Assembly: GCA_937924345.1 (NCBI GenBank)
Contig: CALDTD010000095.1
Coordinates: 1-5,633, forward strand
DNA: 5,633 nt
From: an uncultured Flavobacteriales bacterium
GTDB lineage: Bacteria; Bacteroidota; Bacteroidia; Flavobacteriales_D; Parvicellaceae
Reading direction: 5' to 3'
In this document: piece by piece, positions 1 through 5,633 of the stretch
Numbering within the stretch: position 1 is the stretch's first letter
Layout: the number at the start of each line of letters is the position of its first letter
Program-made: the position numbers and the translations under genes
Notes under the pieces: generated by a model
What the model was told of the DNA's origin: nothing
Database searches by the model: none
What the model saw: only the letters and a program-made list of their open reading frames with translations

Positions 1-45
1 GCTGATGACGAGGAAGAGGAAGAAGCTGCAGAGGCAGAGGCTTAA
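1..45 (+). CDS. rplY: 3' end of a CDS with an acidic tail, probably 50S ribosomal protein L25 (partial)
   Basis: Only the last 14 codons and the TAA stop are in the window. They encode a tail made solely of Ala, Asp and Glu (ADDEEEEEAAEAEA). Bacteroidota L25/Ctc-type ribosomal proteins, which bind 5S rRNA in the large subunit, commonly end in such an Ala/Glu-rich extension, and their gene commonly lies directly before pth, as here with a 14-nt gap. The identification rests on synteny and tail composition; no part of the folded L25 domain is visible, so another protein with an acidic tail cannot be excluded. No terminator is seen before pth, so the two genes are probably co-transcribed. Confidence 0.55.
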   Translation, partial: ADDEEEEEAAEAEA

Positions 46-59
46 TCAAACTAAAGATT

Positions 60-623
60 ATGAAATATTTAATCGTGGGATTAGGAAATCCTGGAATTGA
101 ATATAACAATACTCGACATAATGTCGGTTTTAAAACATTGGACACTTTTACTAAAGTGTCCAATGTTGTTTTTAATACTGCCAAGTTAGCAGAGCGAGCT
201 GTTATAAAGCATAAAGGAAGGACGCTGGTTTTAATTAAACCTTCTACTTTTATGAATTTAAGTGGTAAAGCAGTTAATTACTGGATGAAAAAAGAAGGTG
301 TTCCTATTGAGAATACACTAATAATTACAGATGACTTAGCAATTCCGTTTGGTAAATTACGATTAAAGCCAAAAGGTAGTGCTGGAGGTCATAATGGCTT
401 AAAAGATATTGAAGCTGTACTTGGGACTAATCAATATGCACGCTTACGTTTCGGCATAGGAAATGAATATGCTAAAGGAAAACAAGTAGATTTTGTTTTA
501 GGAAAATGGGCAATAGATGAAGTAGATTTACTTGAAGAAAAAATTACGCAATCGATAGAGATTATTAAATCTTTTTCTACAATAGGAGTTCAGCGAACGA
601 TGAACGAATTTAATTCTAAGTAA
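60..623 (+). CDS. pth: Peptidyl-tRNA hydrolase (Pth)
   Basis: Pth is the cytoplasmic enzyme that cleaves the ester bond of peptidyl-tRNAs dropped by stalled ribosomes, recycling tRNA. At 187 residues it has the usual family length. Visible signatures are the N-terminal GLGNPG (7-12) with N10, TRHN with the catalytic His at H20, the FMNLSGKAV block with N66, TDDLAIPFG with D91 in the position of the catalytic-site Asp, and GGHNGLKDI with N112. These correspond to N10, H20, N68, D93 and N114 of the E. coli enzyme; the second Asp of the E. coli HDELD motif is Ala here (A94). The ATG at 60 gives the canonical MKYLIVGLGNPG start and follows an A-rich leader without a Shine-Dalgarno sequence. The gene is probably co-transcribed with the preceding L25-like gene. 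Codons 25-36 form a long perfect palindrome, listed separately; the reading frame and the H20-N66 spacing are not disturbed by it. Confidence 0.97.
   Translation: MKYLIVGLGNPGIEYNNTRHNVGFKTLDTFTKVSNVVFNTAKLAERAVIKHKGRTLVLIKPSTFMNLSGKAVNYWMKKEGVPIENTLIITDDLAIPFGKLRLKPKGSAGGHNGLKDIEAVLGTNQYARLRFGIGNEYAKGKQVDFVLGKWAIDEVDLLEEKITQSIEIIKSFSTIGVQRTMNEFNSK
134..167. repeat. Perfect 15-bp inverted repeat with 4-nt loop inside pth
   Basis: The left arm AACATTGGACACTTT (134-148) and the right arm AAAGTGTCCAATGTT (153-167) are exact reverse complements around the loop TACT (149-152). On the mRNA this is a 15-bp stem with six G-C pairs. It lies about 75 nt after the pth start codon and encodes residues 25-36 (KTLDTFTKVSNV), the variable region after the catalytic His. 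No U-run follows, so it does not look like an intrinsic terminator. A function in expression or as a protein-binding site is possible but is inference; an origin by template switching on a pre-existing imperfect palindrome is another explanation. Confidence 0.9.
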
Positions 624-663
624 GTTCGGCACAATTTCTGAAAAGAGTTAAGGAAAGCAGTTA

Positions 664-692
664 GTTTGTTATAGAAAATAGCGTTAACAAAC
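664..692. repeat. Short inverted repeat in the pth / repeat-protein gap
   Basis: GTTTGTTA (664-671) and TAACAAAC (685-692) are perfect reverse complements separated by 13 nt, in the 147-nt gap after pth. A small ACAATTGT palindrome (691-698) overlaps its right end. It could be an operator or a weak 3' hairpin of the pth transcript, but there is no following U-run and an 8-bp match at this distance can arise by chance. The remainder of the gap shows no recognisable RNA gene or terminator. Confidence 0.35.
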
Positions 693-717
693 AATTGTCA
701 TTAAATATTGAAAGAGA

Positions 718-751
718 TTGAAGTGGACTTAAAACAACTTCATTATCTTAG
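718..751 (+). promoter_or_regulatory. Weak candidate Bacteroidota promoter for the repeat-protein gene
   Basis: TATCTTAG (744-751) matches the Bacteroidota -7 consensus TAnnTTTG at five of six fixed positions. A TTG lies upstream at 718-720, 23 nt away, at the long end of accepted spacing. Transcription would begin a few bases downstream and leave a leader of roughly 15 nt before the ATG at 771. The position is sensible because this is the only sizeable gap between pth and queE, but the match is imperfect. Confidence 0.3.
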
Positions 752-770
752 TATAAAACTATTCTTAACT

Positions 771-1808
771 ATGAAATACTACTTAAATTTTATCTTTTTG
801 TCTTTCACACTGTTGAGTTTTGGGCAAATTACTAGAGGAGGAAGTTCGCCTGCAGCTCCAAAAGAAGCTCCAGAAATACCTGCTAACCCTCGCCAAAACT
901 TTAAAGTGCCTAATAGCGCTGTTGATTGTAATACCGAGATTGAAATGGATCCGGGTAATAAATTAATTTACCATAGAAAGACAAATAAACCTTATACAGG
1001 AGTATGCGTTTCTTATCACGATAATAGTGCTAAGCAGCGAATAGCAAAATTTGTAGATGGTAAAGAACAAGATACATCATATTCTTATTATGATACAGGA
1101 AAGCCTTGGACAATTACTGAATGTGACCAAGGGATTGAAAACGGAACCTGGAAGTTTTGGCATGAAAATGGAAATTTAGCTTGGGAAAACTCATACGAAA
1201 TGGGGGCTAAAACAGGAACCTGGAAGTTTTTCTTTGATGATGGTAGTAAAAAGAAAGTATTAAATTATAAAAACGATGAGCTGGACGGGGAATGCAGTTA
1301 CTATAATAAAGGGGGTAAGATTAAAAAGTTCGTAGTTTATAAAAATGGAGAGTTTGATGGTGATTATATGACTTTTTATCCAGATGAAGATAGCGTAGTA
1401 AAAACAAAAAAGACCTACAGAAATGGTAAAGTTGATGGTGAATCATTTTTTTATTACAAAGACGGGGCAATTTCATACCAAAAAAAATATAATGCAGGTC
1501 AACCAGCGGGGAAATGGGAATACTTTCACCCGAATGGGCAGGTAAGTCAAGTAGGTAAACACTCAGGAGGCAAAAAAGATGGATTATGGCAATACTTTCT
1601 AGATGAAGGTCAAAAACAAGCAGAGGTTTTATATGATAAGGGAGAAACATTAATTGTTGTAGAATACGATCGATTTGGTGGAGCTAAAGACGAAGAAAAA
1701 GAAGCAGAATTAAATCAAATGTTGTCTAAAAGAAAGGCAGAAGAGACCGAGGCAGAAGGTAAAAAGAAGAAAAAGAAGTCGAAGAAAGACAAACAAAAGA
1801 AAGGATAA
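771..1808 (+). CDS. Exported MORN_2/YwqK-type repeat protein with lysine-rich C-terminal tail
   Basis: This 345-residue protein is probably exported. The ATG at 771 gives a clean signal peptide (MKYYLNFIFLSFTLLSFG, cleavage near residue 18-19). The frame stays open upstream to a TTG at 708, but that start would put 21 mostly polar residues before the signal peptide, so it is rejected. A low-complexity linker (about 20-45) rich in Pro and Ala follows. Residues 77 to about 298 carry nine repeats of the MORN_2 type (consensus G-x-W-x-(F/Y)-(F/Y)-x-x-(N/D)-G). Their starts, at 77, 101, 125, 149, 173, 197, 223, 247 and 271, are 24 residues apart except for one 26-residue unit. Databases often label such proteins 'YwqK family antitoxin', but no toxin gene is nearby, so I do not infer a toxin-antitoxin role. 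The C-terminus (305-345) is charged and ends in a tail with 12 lysines in the last 15 residues. The stop is 1 nt before queE, implying co-transcription. The molecular function is unknown; a cell-envelope or surface scaffold role is a guess. Confidence 0.85.
   Translation: MKYYLNFIFLSFTLLSFGQITRGGSSPAAPKEAPEIPANPRQNFKVPNSAVDCNTEIEMDPGNKLIYHRKTNKPYTGVCVSYHDNSAKQRIAKFVDGKEQDTSYSYYDTGKPWTITECDQGIENGTWKFWHENGNLAWENSYEMGAKTGTWKFFFDDGSKKKVLNYKNDELDGECSYYNKGGKIKKFVVYKNGEFDGDYMTFYPDEDSVVKTKKTYRNGKVDGESFFYYKDGAISYQKKYNAGQPAGKWEYFHPNGQVSQVGKHSGGKKDGLWQYFLDEGQKQAEVLYDKGETLIVVEYDRFGGAKDEEKEAELNQMLSKRKAEETEAEGKKKKKKSKKDKQKKG
1143..1230 (+). repeat. 16-bp direct repeat within the MORN_2-like repeat region
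   Basis: GGAACCTGGAAGTTTT occurs exactly at 1143-1158 and again at 1215-1230. The offset of 72 nt equals one 24-codon protein repeat, and both copies encode GTWKF in frame (residues 125-129 and 149-153). The other units have diverged at the DNA level, so this pair may be the most recent duplication or the site of a local gene-conversion event. Confidence 0.8.
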
Positions 1809-1809
1809 C

Positions 1810-2415
1810 GTGGAGAAAGATCAATTACCTATAATGGAACAGTTTTATTCTGTTCAAGGCGAAGGTTTTTATAGTGGTAGGCCTGCTTATTTTATTCGTA
1901 TTGCTGGGTGTGATGTAGGTTGTGTTTGGTGTGACGTAAAAGAAAGTTGGGATGCAGGAGAGCATGAATTAATGACTATAAATACAATTGTTGAGAAGGT
2001 AGCAGAGACTAAAACTAATTTTGTTGTAATTACAGGAGGTGAACCTGCAATGTATAATCTTACATTATTAACAAAAGCATTAAAAGAAATTAATTGTGAG
2101 TTAGCAATAGAAACATCTGGGGTATATGAGTTGTCTGGTGAGCTAGATTGGGTTTGTTTTTCTCCAAAAAAGTTTAAAAAACCAGCTACATCTATTTATA
2201 GTTTAGCAAACGAATTAAAAGTAATTGTTTTTAATAAAAGCGATTTAAAATGGGCAGAAGAACATGCCGAAAAATTAAAAAAGGATTGTAAATTATATTT
2301 ACAACCAGAATGGAGCAAACATGTAGAAATGCTCCCAATTATATTAGACTATGTAAAGGAAAATCCGAAGTGGACACTTTCTTTGCAAACACATAAGTAC
2401 ATTAATGTACCTTAA
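1810..2415 (+). CDS. queE: 7-carboxy-7-deazaguanine synthase (QueE), radical SAM enzyme
   Basis: QueE converts 6-carboxytetrahydropterin to 7-carboxy-7-deazaguanine, the ring-contraction step on the way to preQ0 and queuosine-modified tRNA, using S-adenosylmethionine, a [4Fe-4S] cluster and Mg2+. The cluster motif CX3CX2C is visible as C34, C38 and C41 (CDVGCVWCD). Other family signatures are the substrate-loop FYSVQGEG (12-19), the SAM-binding GGEP (76-79), ETSG (101-104), CFSPK (116-120) and the C-terminal LSLQTHKYINVP. The 201-residue length is normal. The GTG at 1810 is preferred over the ATG at 1834 because the residues just before that Met (LPI-MEQFY) match the usual start of Bacteroidota homologues, and because GTG at 1 nt after the upstream stop suggests translational coupling. 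No queC, queD or folE is in the window, so the rest of the pathway must be encoded elsewhere. Confidence 0.95.
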   Translation: MEKDQLPIMEQFYSVQGEGFYSGRPAYFIRIAGCDVGCVWCDVKESWDAGEHELMTINTIVEKVAETKTNFVVITGGEPAMYNLTLLTKALKEINCELAIETSGVYELSGELDWVCFSPKKFKKPATSIYSLANELKVIVFNKSDLKWAEEHAEKLKKDCKLYLQPEWSKHVEMLPIILDYVKENPKWTLSLQTHKYINVP

Positions 2416-2426
2416 ATTTTAAAATT

Positions 2427-4424
2427 ATGAATAGTATTTTTTATACTTTAATCATTACTGTTTTGGTAATGATATCATCTTGTTCTGTTGCTCAACCAGG
2501 GCGATATTCTACATCTAATAAAAAAGCAATAAAGCTTTACGAGGCTGGAAGAGCTTGTTTTAATGATATGAATCCAACAACGGGAAAACGTTCTCTAGGT
2601 TGTGCCGAAACGAATTTAAAAAAGGCAATAGAAAAAGATCCTAGCTTTGCTGAGGCTTATAGTTTGCTGTCTAATGTATTTGTAGAAAAAGGTGATTTAG
2701 CCACAGCTATAAGCTATAAAGAACAAATGATGCAACAGTCATCAAGGTTTTCTCAATCTGAGTATTTTTATATTGCTTCTATGCTAATGGCCTTAGGAGA
2801 GTATGAGAAATGTATAGGGTATTCAGAAAAGTATTTGTTGGCAAGAAACCCAAACCCAAGATTTGTTGCTGCGTGTCAAAAATATATTAATAATTCTCGT
2901 TTTGGGATTAATGCAAAACGAAATCCAGAAAAGTATGAGCCTGTAAATATGGGGGCACAAATTAATTCTCGCTTTCCCGAATATTTTCCTTCATTAACGG
3001 CAGACGATAGTACACTTTTGTTTACCAGAACTATAGATGATAGTAGAGTAGATTATTACCAAAAGCAAGAAGATATATTTATCACGAATAAAAAAAGTGA
3101 AAGTATTTGGGAAAAAGCAAGTTCAGTTAGTCCCAATATAAATACAGTTGCAAATGAAGGAGCTCCAACTTTATCTGCGGATGGAAAATATATTATAATG
3201 GTAGGTTGTGCTACTGGACCAGATGGAAAATATGGTGATGATCGACAAGGATATGGAAGTTGCGATTTGTTTGTAAGCGAGCGTATAGGTAAAGAATGGA
3301 CGAAACCTGTAAATATGGGCAAACCGATTAATTCGGGTCATTGGGAAACACAACCTTGCTTTTCGTCTGACGGAAAGACACTTTATTTTGTTAGAGGATT
3401 AGTAAAACATAGAGAACGAAGAGATCCCAAGAATCAAGATATTTATAAGACAGAGATTTTGCCAAATGGTACTTGGTCTGTGCCAGAAAAATTAGGTTCG
3501 AATATAAATACTCCAGGTAGAGAGGAATCAGTTCAAATACATCCAGATGGACAAACATTATATTTCTCATCGGATGGTCATACAGGTATGGGCGGTCAAG
3601 ATTTGTATATGAGTAGAGTAGATGCAACAGGCCGTTGGGGAAAAGCTGTTAACCTAGGTTATCCTATAAATACTCATAAAGACGAAAATAGTTTGTTAGT
3701 ATCATCAAATGGGAGTATTGCATTATTCGCTTCCGACAGAGAAGGTGGTTATGGAGATTTAGATTTATACTCATTTAACTTGCCTCAAAAATATCAACCA
3801 ATAGAAACTACATTTATGAAAGGGTTGGTTTATGATGAAGAAACAAAAAAGCCATTGGCTGCAAAATTTCAATTGATAGACCTAAAGACAGGAAAAATTG
3901 TTAAAGCAGCAATTGCGAATAGTGGAAGTGGAGACTTTATAGTTGCATTACCAACTAATAAAGAGTTTGCGCTAATTGCTGAGCACGATGGATATTTATT
4001 TTTCTCTAAAAATTATTCGCTAGATAAGCTCAAAAAGAATAAGGATGGTTTTTCTATAAATGTACCGATGAAGCCTATAAAATCAGGAGATTCATTTGTT
4101 TTAGAAAATATCTTTTTTGATGTGAACAAGTATGACTTAAAGCCTGCTTCAAAAACAGAATTAGGAAAATTAAAGAAAATACTAACTGAGAATACTAGTT
4201 TAAAAATTGAATTAGGAGGTCATACAGATAGCGATGGTGATAATGAGAGAAATCAAATACTTTCAGAAAATAGAGCAAAAGCCGTTGTAGATTGGTTAGT
4301 GAGTAACGGAATAGAAAAAGATAGACTTTCTTACAAAGGATATGGAGAGTCTAAACCGCTAGTAGATAATGATACAGCGGAAAATAAAGCAAAAAATAGA
4401 AGAACCGAAGTAAAAGTTTTGTAA
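2427..4424 (+). CDS. PorE-like TPR / beta-propeller / CRD / OmpA C-terminal envelope lipoprotein
   Basis: This 665-residue protein likely sits at the periplasmic face of the outer membrane. A hydrophobic signal (1-18) ends in the lipobox-like ISS-C19, so lipidation at C19 is likely, although the n-region lacks Lys or Arg. TPR-like helices span about 33-140. Five PD40/WD40-like blades follow; each opens with a linker such as PVNMGxxINS (about 172, 232, 294, 353 and 407) and contains a strand like SxDGKxLYF. Residues 462-549 look like a carboxypeptidase-regulatory-like beta domain. Residues 555-665 are an OmpA C-terminal domain with GGHTDS and LSENRA; D601 and R616 are spaced as the Asp/Arg pair that grips diaminopimelate in peptidoglycan. 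This domain order is that of PorE (PG1058), a type IX secretion component of Porphyromonas gingivalis. Bacteroidota also carry paralogues of the same layout, often beside PorP/SprF-like genes, which are absent here, so the assignment to PorE itself is tentative. C261 and C279 in one propeller loop could form a disulphide. It follows queE by 11 nt. Confidence 0.9.
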   Translation: MNSIFYTLIITVLVMISSCSVAQPGRYSTSNKKAIKLYEAGRACFNDMNPTTGKRSLGCAETNLKKAIEKDPSFAEAYSLLSNVFVEKGDLATAISYKEQMMQQSSRFSQSEYFYIASMLMALGEYEKCIGYSEKYLLARNPNPRFVAACQKYINNSRFGINAKRNPEKYEPVNMGAQINSRFPEYFPSLTADDSTLLFTRTIDDSRVDYYQKQEDIFITNKKSESIWEKASSVSPNINTVANEGAPTLSADGKYIIMVGCATGPDGKYGDDRQGYGSCDLFVSERIGKEWTKPVNMGKPINSGHWETQPCFSSDGKTLYFVRGLVKHRERRDPKNQDIYKTEILPNGTWSVPEKLGSNINTPGREESVQIHPDGQTLYFSSDGHTGMGGQDLYMSRVDATGRWGKAVNLGYPINTHKDENSLLVSSNGSIALFASDREGGYGDLDLYSFNLPQKYQPIETTFMKGLVYDEETKKPLAAKFQLIDLKTGKIVKAAIANSGSGDFIVALPTNKEFALIAEHDGYLFFSKNYSLDKLKKNKDGFSINVPMKPIKSGDSFVLENIFFDVNKYDLKPASKTELGKLKKILTENTSLKIELGGHTDSDGDNERNQILSENRAKAVVDWLVSNGIEKDRLSYKGYGESKPLVDNDTAENKAKNRRTEVKVL

Positions 4425-4453
4425 GATTAATACTTCCTAAAGCAGTATCTTTA
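4419..4453 (+). promoter_or_regulatory. Candidate Bacteroidota promoter for the transporter-oxidoreductase pair
   Basis: TATCTTTA (4446-4453) matches the -7 consensus TAnnTTTG except for the last base. TTTTG at 4417-4421, overlapping the end of the OmpA-domain gene, could be the -33 element; the spacer of 24 nt is slightly longer than usual. Transcription would start near 4460 and give a short A-rich leader (AAATAAAACAATAAACA) without a Shine-Dalgarno sequence before the TTG start at 4478. No terminator hairpin is visible in the 53-nt gap, so read-through from upstream is also possible. Confidence 0.45.
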
Positions 4454-4477
4454 CAGATTAAATAAAACAATAAACAT

Positions 4478-5137
4478 TTGATTACTATATTATTATACGG
4501 AATGTTATTTGGGGTGCTACTAAGCTTCCTTATAGGTCCCGTGTTTTTTGTGTTGTTGGAGACGAGTATTAAAAAAGGTATAAAACCAGCAATATTTATA
4601 GATTTAGGAGTTTTATTAAGCGATGTTCTTTATTTAATTGCAGCATATTTTTTTGCACAAAGAATTTTAGAGAGTTTAAACGACAATAGCTACATAAAGT
4701 ATGTAGCGGCAGCAGTTTTTATTTTTATGGGAGTGCTTTCAATTTTAAAAAAGCAGTCGCCTCAAAAAGGAAATAATATAGACTTAGATAGTTTAGATAC
4801 TCCAGCAGAGATGGATACAATTTTATTTAAAAAAAGGACGTATTTAACTTATATTCTTAAAGGAATAGGTCTAAATGCCATTAACCCCGGAGTTTTAGTC
4901 TACTGGATTGCGGCTTGCACAACAGCAACAGATGAGCTACATGTACCAGAGCATTTATTGATTTATTACTTTGGAGCTACCCTAGCAACTATGTTTGGAA
5001 TAGATGTGTTGAAGATTTATTTTGCGAGTAAACTTAAAAATAAATTAACACCAAAGGCATTACATAATATTGGTATTGTTGTTGGGTGTGTATTGATTTT
5101 TTTCGGAATAGTTGTCGCTTTTAGAGACATTAGTTAA
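4478..5137 (+). CDS. LysE/RhtB-family inner-membrane transporter
   Basis: This 219-residue hydrophobic protein belongs by appearance to the LysE superfamily, whose characterised members export amino acids such as lysine, arginine, threonine or homoserine. About six membrane segments can be drawn: 3-26, 37-60, 72-90, 124-148, 158-180 and 196-215, with a polar loop at 91-122. Family marks are the N-terminal LSFLIGPVFFVLLETS block (15-30), DLGVLLSDVLY (42-52) and LNAINPGVLVYW (132-143), with the conserved Gly-Pro and Asn-Pro pairs inside membrane segments. The start is not ATG. An in-frame stop at 4463-4465 limits choices to the TTG at 4478 or the ATG at 4502; the TTG is preferred because homologues usually have about ten residues before the LSFLxGP block and the ATG would shorten the first membrane segment. 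The substrate cannot be read from the sequence. The oxidoreductase gene begins 9 nt after the stop, so the two are probably co-transcribed. Confidence 0.88.
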   Translation: MITILLYGMLFGVLLSFLIGPVFFVLLETSIKKGIKPAIFIDLGVLLSDVLYLIAAYFFAQRILESLNDNSYIKYVAAAVFIFMGVLSILKKQSPQKGNNIDLDSLDTPAEMDTILFKKRTYLTYILKGIGLNAINPGVLVYWIAACTTATDELHVPEHLLIYYFGATLATMFGIDVLKIYFASKLKNKLTPKALHNIGIVVGCVLIFFGIVVAFRDIS

Positions 5138-5146
5138 AATAAATCT

Positions 5147-5633
5147 ATGCTAGATTATATTATCGTAGGGCAAGGGATTGCCGGTTCTGTATTAGCATTA
5201 GAATTATTAAAAAAAGGTAAGCAAATAGTTGTGATAGATAATAACTATTACAACTCCTCTTCTAAAGGAGCAGCAGGACTTTCACATCCAATGTCTTTTA
5301 AAAGGACCATTTTAAGTTGGAATGCAGAAAATCTTTCTCAGTACTCTATAGATTATTATCAAAAACTAGAAAAAAAACTAGAAGCTAAGTTTTACGAACC
5401 GTTAGATTTTGTGCGCCTATTTGGTTCTATAGAAGAGCAAAATAATTGGTTTAGTAAACAAACAGAAACTGCTTTCAAAGATATATTATTAGATACTAAT
5501 CATACTTTAGAAAAGTATCCTTTAAAGAGTGATTTTGGTGGAGGAAAAGTAAACCAATCTTTTCGCTTGCATTTAACTCCTTTTTTAAAAGCGGTCAAAG
5601 GTAAATTAGAAAGTTTAAATAGTTTCCGTAAAG
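5147..5633 (+). CDS. DadA/DAO-like FAD-dependent oxidoreductase, N-terminal part (cut by window end)
   Basis: The ATG at 5147 opens a frame of 162 complete codons with no stop before the window ends. The N-terminus is a Rossmann dinucleotide-binding fold: DYIIVGQGIAGSVLALEL carries GxGxxG (G8, G10, G13), and the second strand ends in D31 (IVVID), the acidic residue that typically binds the FAD ribose. The segment SSSKGAAGLSHPMSFKR (37-53) resembles the pattern in the D-amino-acid-oxidase (DAO, PF01266) superfamily, where Bacteroidota homologues usually have an Asn-Pro; here it is His-Pro (H47-P48). The substrate-binding and C-terminal FAD parts lie outside the window, so the substrate (an amino acid or other amine) is unknown. 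The 9-nt gap to the transporter gene, with no promoter in it, indicates one transcription unit. Confidence 0.85.
   Translation, partial: MLDYIIVGQGIAGSVLALELLKKGKQIVVIDNNYYNSSSKGAAGLSHPMSFKRTILSWNAENLSQYSIDYYQKLEKKLEAKFYEPLDFVRLFGSIEEQNNWFSKQTETAFKDILLDTNHTLEKYPLKSDFGGGKVNQSFRLHLTPFLKAVKGKLESLNSFRK

Noticed and set aside
708..770. Upstream TTG extension of the repeat-protein gene
   Set aside because: It adds 21 mostly polar residues before an obvious signal peptide; the ATG at 771 is preceded by a plausible leader and gives a standard N-terminus.
1321..1650. Minus-strand open frame of 109 codons
   Set aside because: It lies wholly antisense to the clearly coding repeat protein, has no recognisable motif and is biased as expected from the complementary strand.
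771..1808. Toxin-antitoxin reading of the YwqK-type repeat protein
   Set aside because: It has a signal peptide, is 345 residues long and has no adjacent small toxin-like gene; neighbours are pth and queE.
2397..2426. 14-bp palindrome GTACATTAATGTAC at the 3' end of queE and the AATTTTAAAATT next to it
   Set aside because: A 7-bp half-site palindrome is expected roughly once by chance in this length, the second is simple AT-rich sequence, and neither has a terminator's GC stem plus U-run.
3056..3627. Three minus-strand open frames of 60-88 codons
   Set aside because: All are antisense to the propeller region of the OmpA-domain protein, partly overlap each other and show no family signature.
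4689..4707. 8-bp perfect hairpin (GCTACATA / TATGTAGC, 3-nt loop) inside the transporter gene
   Set aside because: By hand estimate about one stem of this size is expected by chance in a window this long; it has no positional logic.
1..5633. CRISPR array, tRNA/rRNA gene, insertion sequence or phage-like module
   Set aside because: No spaced direct-repeat array, no cloverleaf-like stretch, no transposase or integrase motif and no terminal inverted repeats were found; nearly all the sequence is accounted for by intact genes.

Overview
The window looks like a piece of a Bacteroidota chromosome, most likely order Flavobacteriales. The evidence is low GC, A-rich leaders without Shine-Dalgarno sequences, the order L25 tail then pth, a TPR/beta-propeller/OmpA protein, and promoter-like TAnnTTTG elements. 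All genes are on the + strand and closely packed. There is no RNA gene, mobile element, CRISPR array or tandem DNA repeat array.

Layout: (1) 1-45, the acidic 3' end of a CDS, probably ribosomal protein L25. (2) 60-623, peptidyl-tRNA hydrolase (pth), whose early coding part contains a perfect 15-bp inverted repeat with a 4-nt loop. (3) 624-770, the only sizeable gap (147 nt), with a weak promoter candidate and a short inverted repeat. (4) 771-1808, an exported protein made of nine 24-residue MORN_2/YwqK-type repeats with a lysine-rich tail. (5) 1810-2415, queE (7-carboxy-7-deazaguanine synthase), starting 1 nt after the previous stop. (6) 2427-4424, a 665-residue envelope protein with TPR, five-bladed propeller, regulatory-like beta domain and OmpA C-terminus; this is the architecture of the type IX secretion component PorE. 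(7) 4425-4477, a short gap with a better promoter candidate. (8) 4478-5137, a LysE/RhtB-type transporter. (9) 5147 to the window end, the N-terminal part of a DadA-like FAD-dependent oxidoreductase.

The genes fall into three likely transcription blocks: L25-pth (translation), repeat protein-queE-OmpA protein (cell envelope plus queuosine/deazapurine synthesis), and transporter-oxidoreductase (plausibly handling of amino acids or related amines). Joint function beyond co-transcription is inference. Most of the window is ordinary core or near-core gene content. The items most worth a second look are the hairpin inside pth, the PorE-like protein, and the very regular secreted repeat protein.
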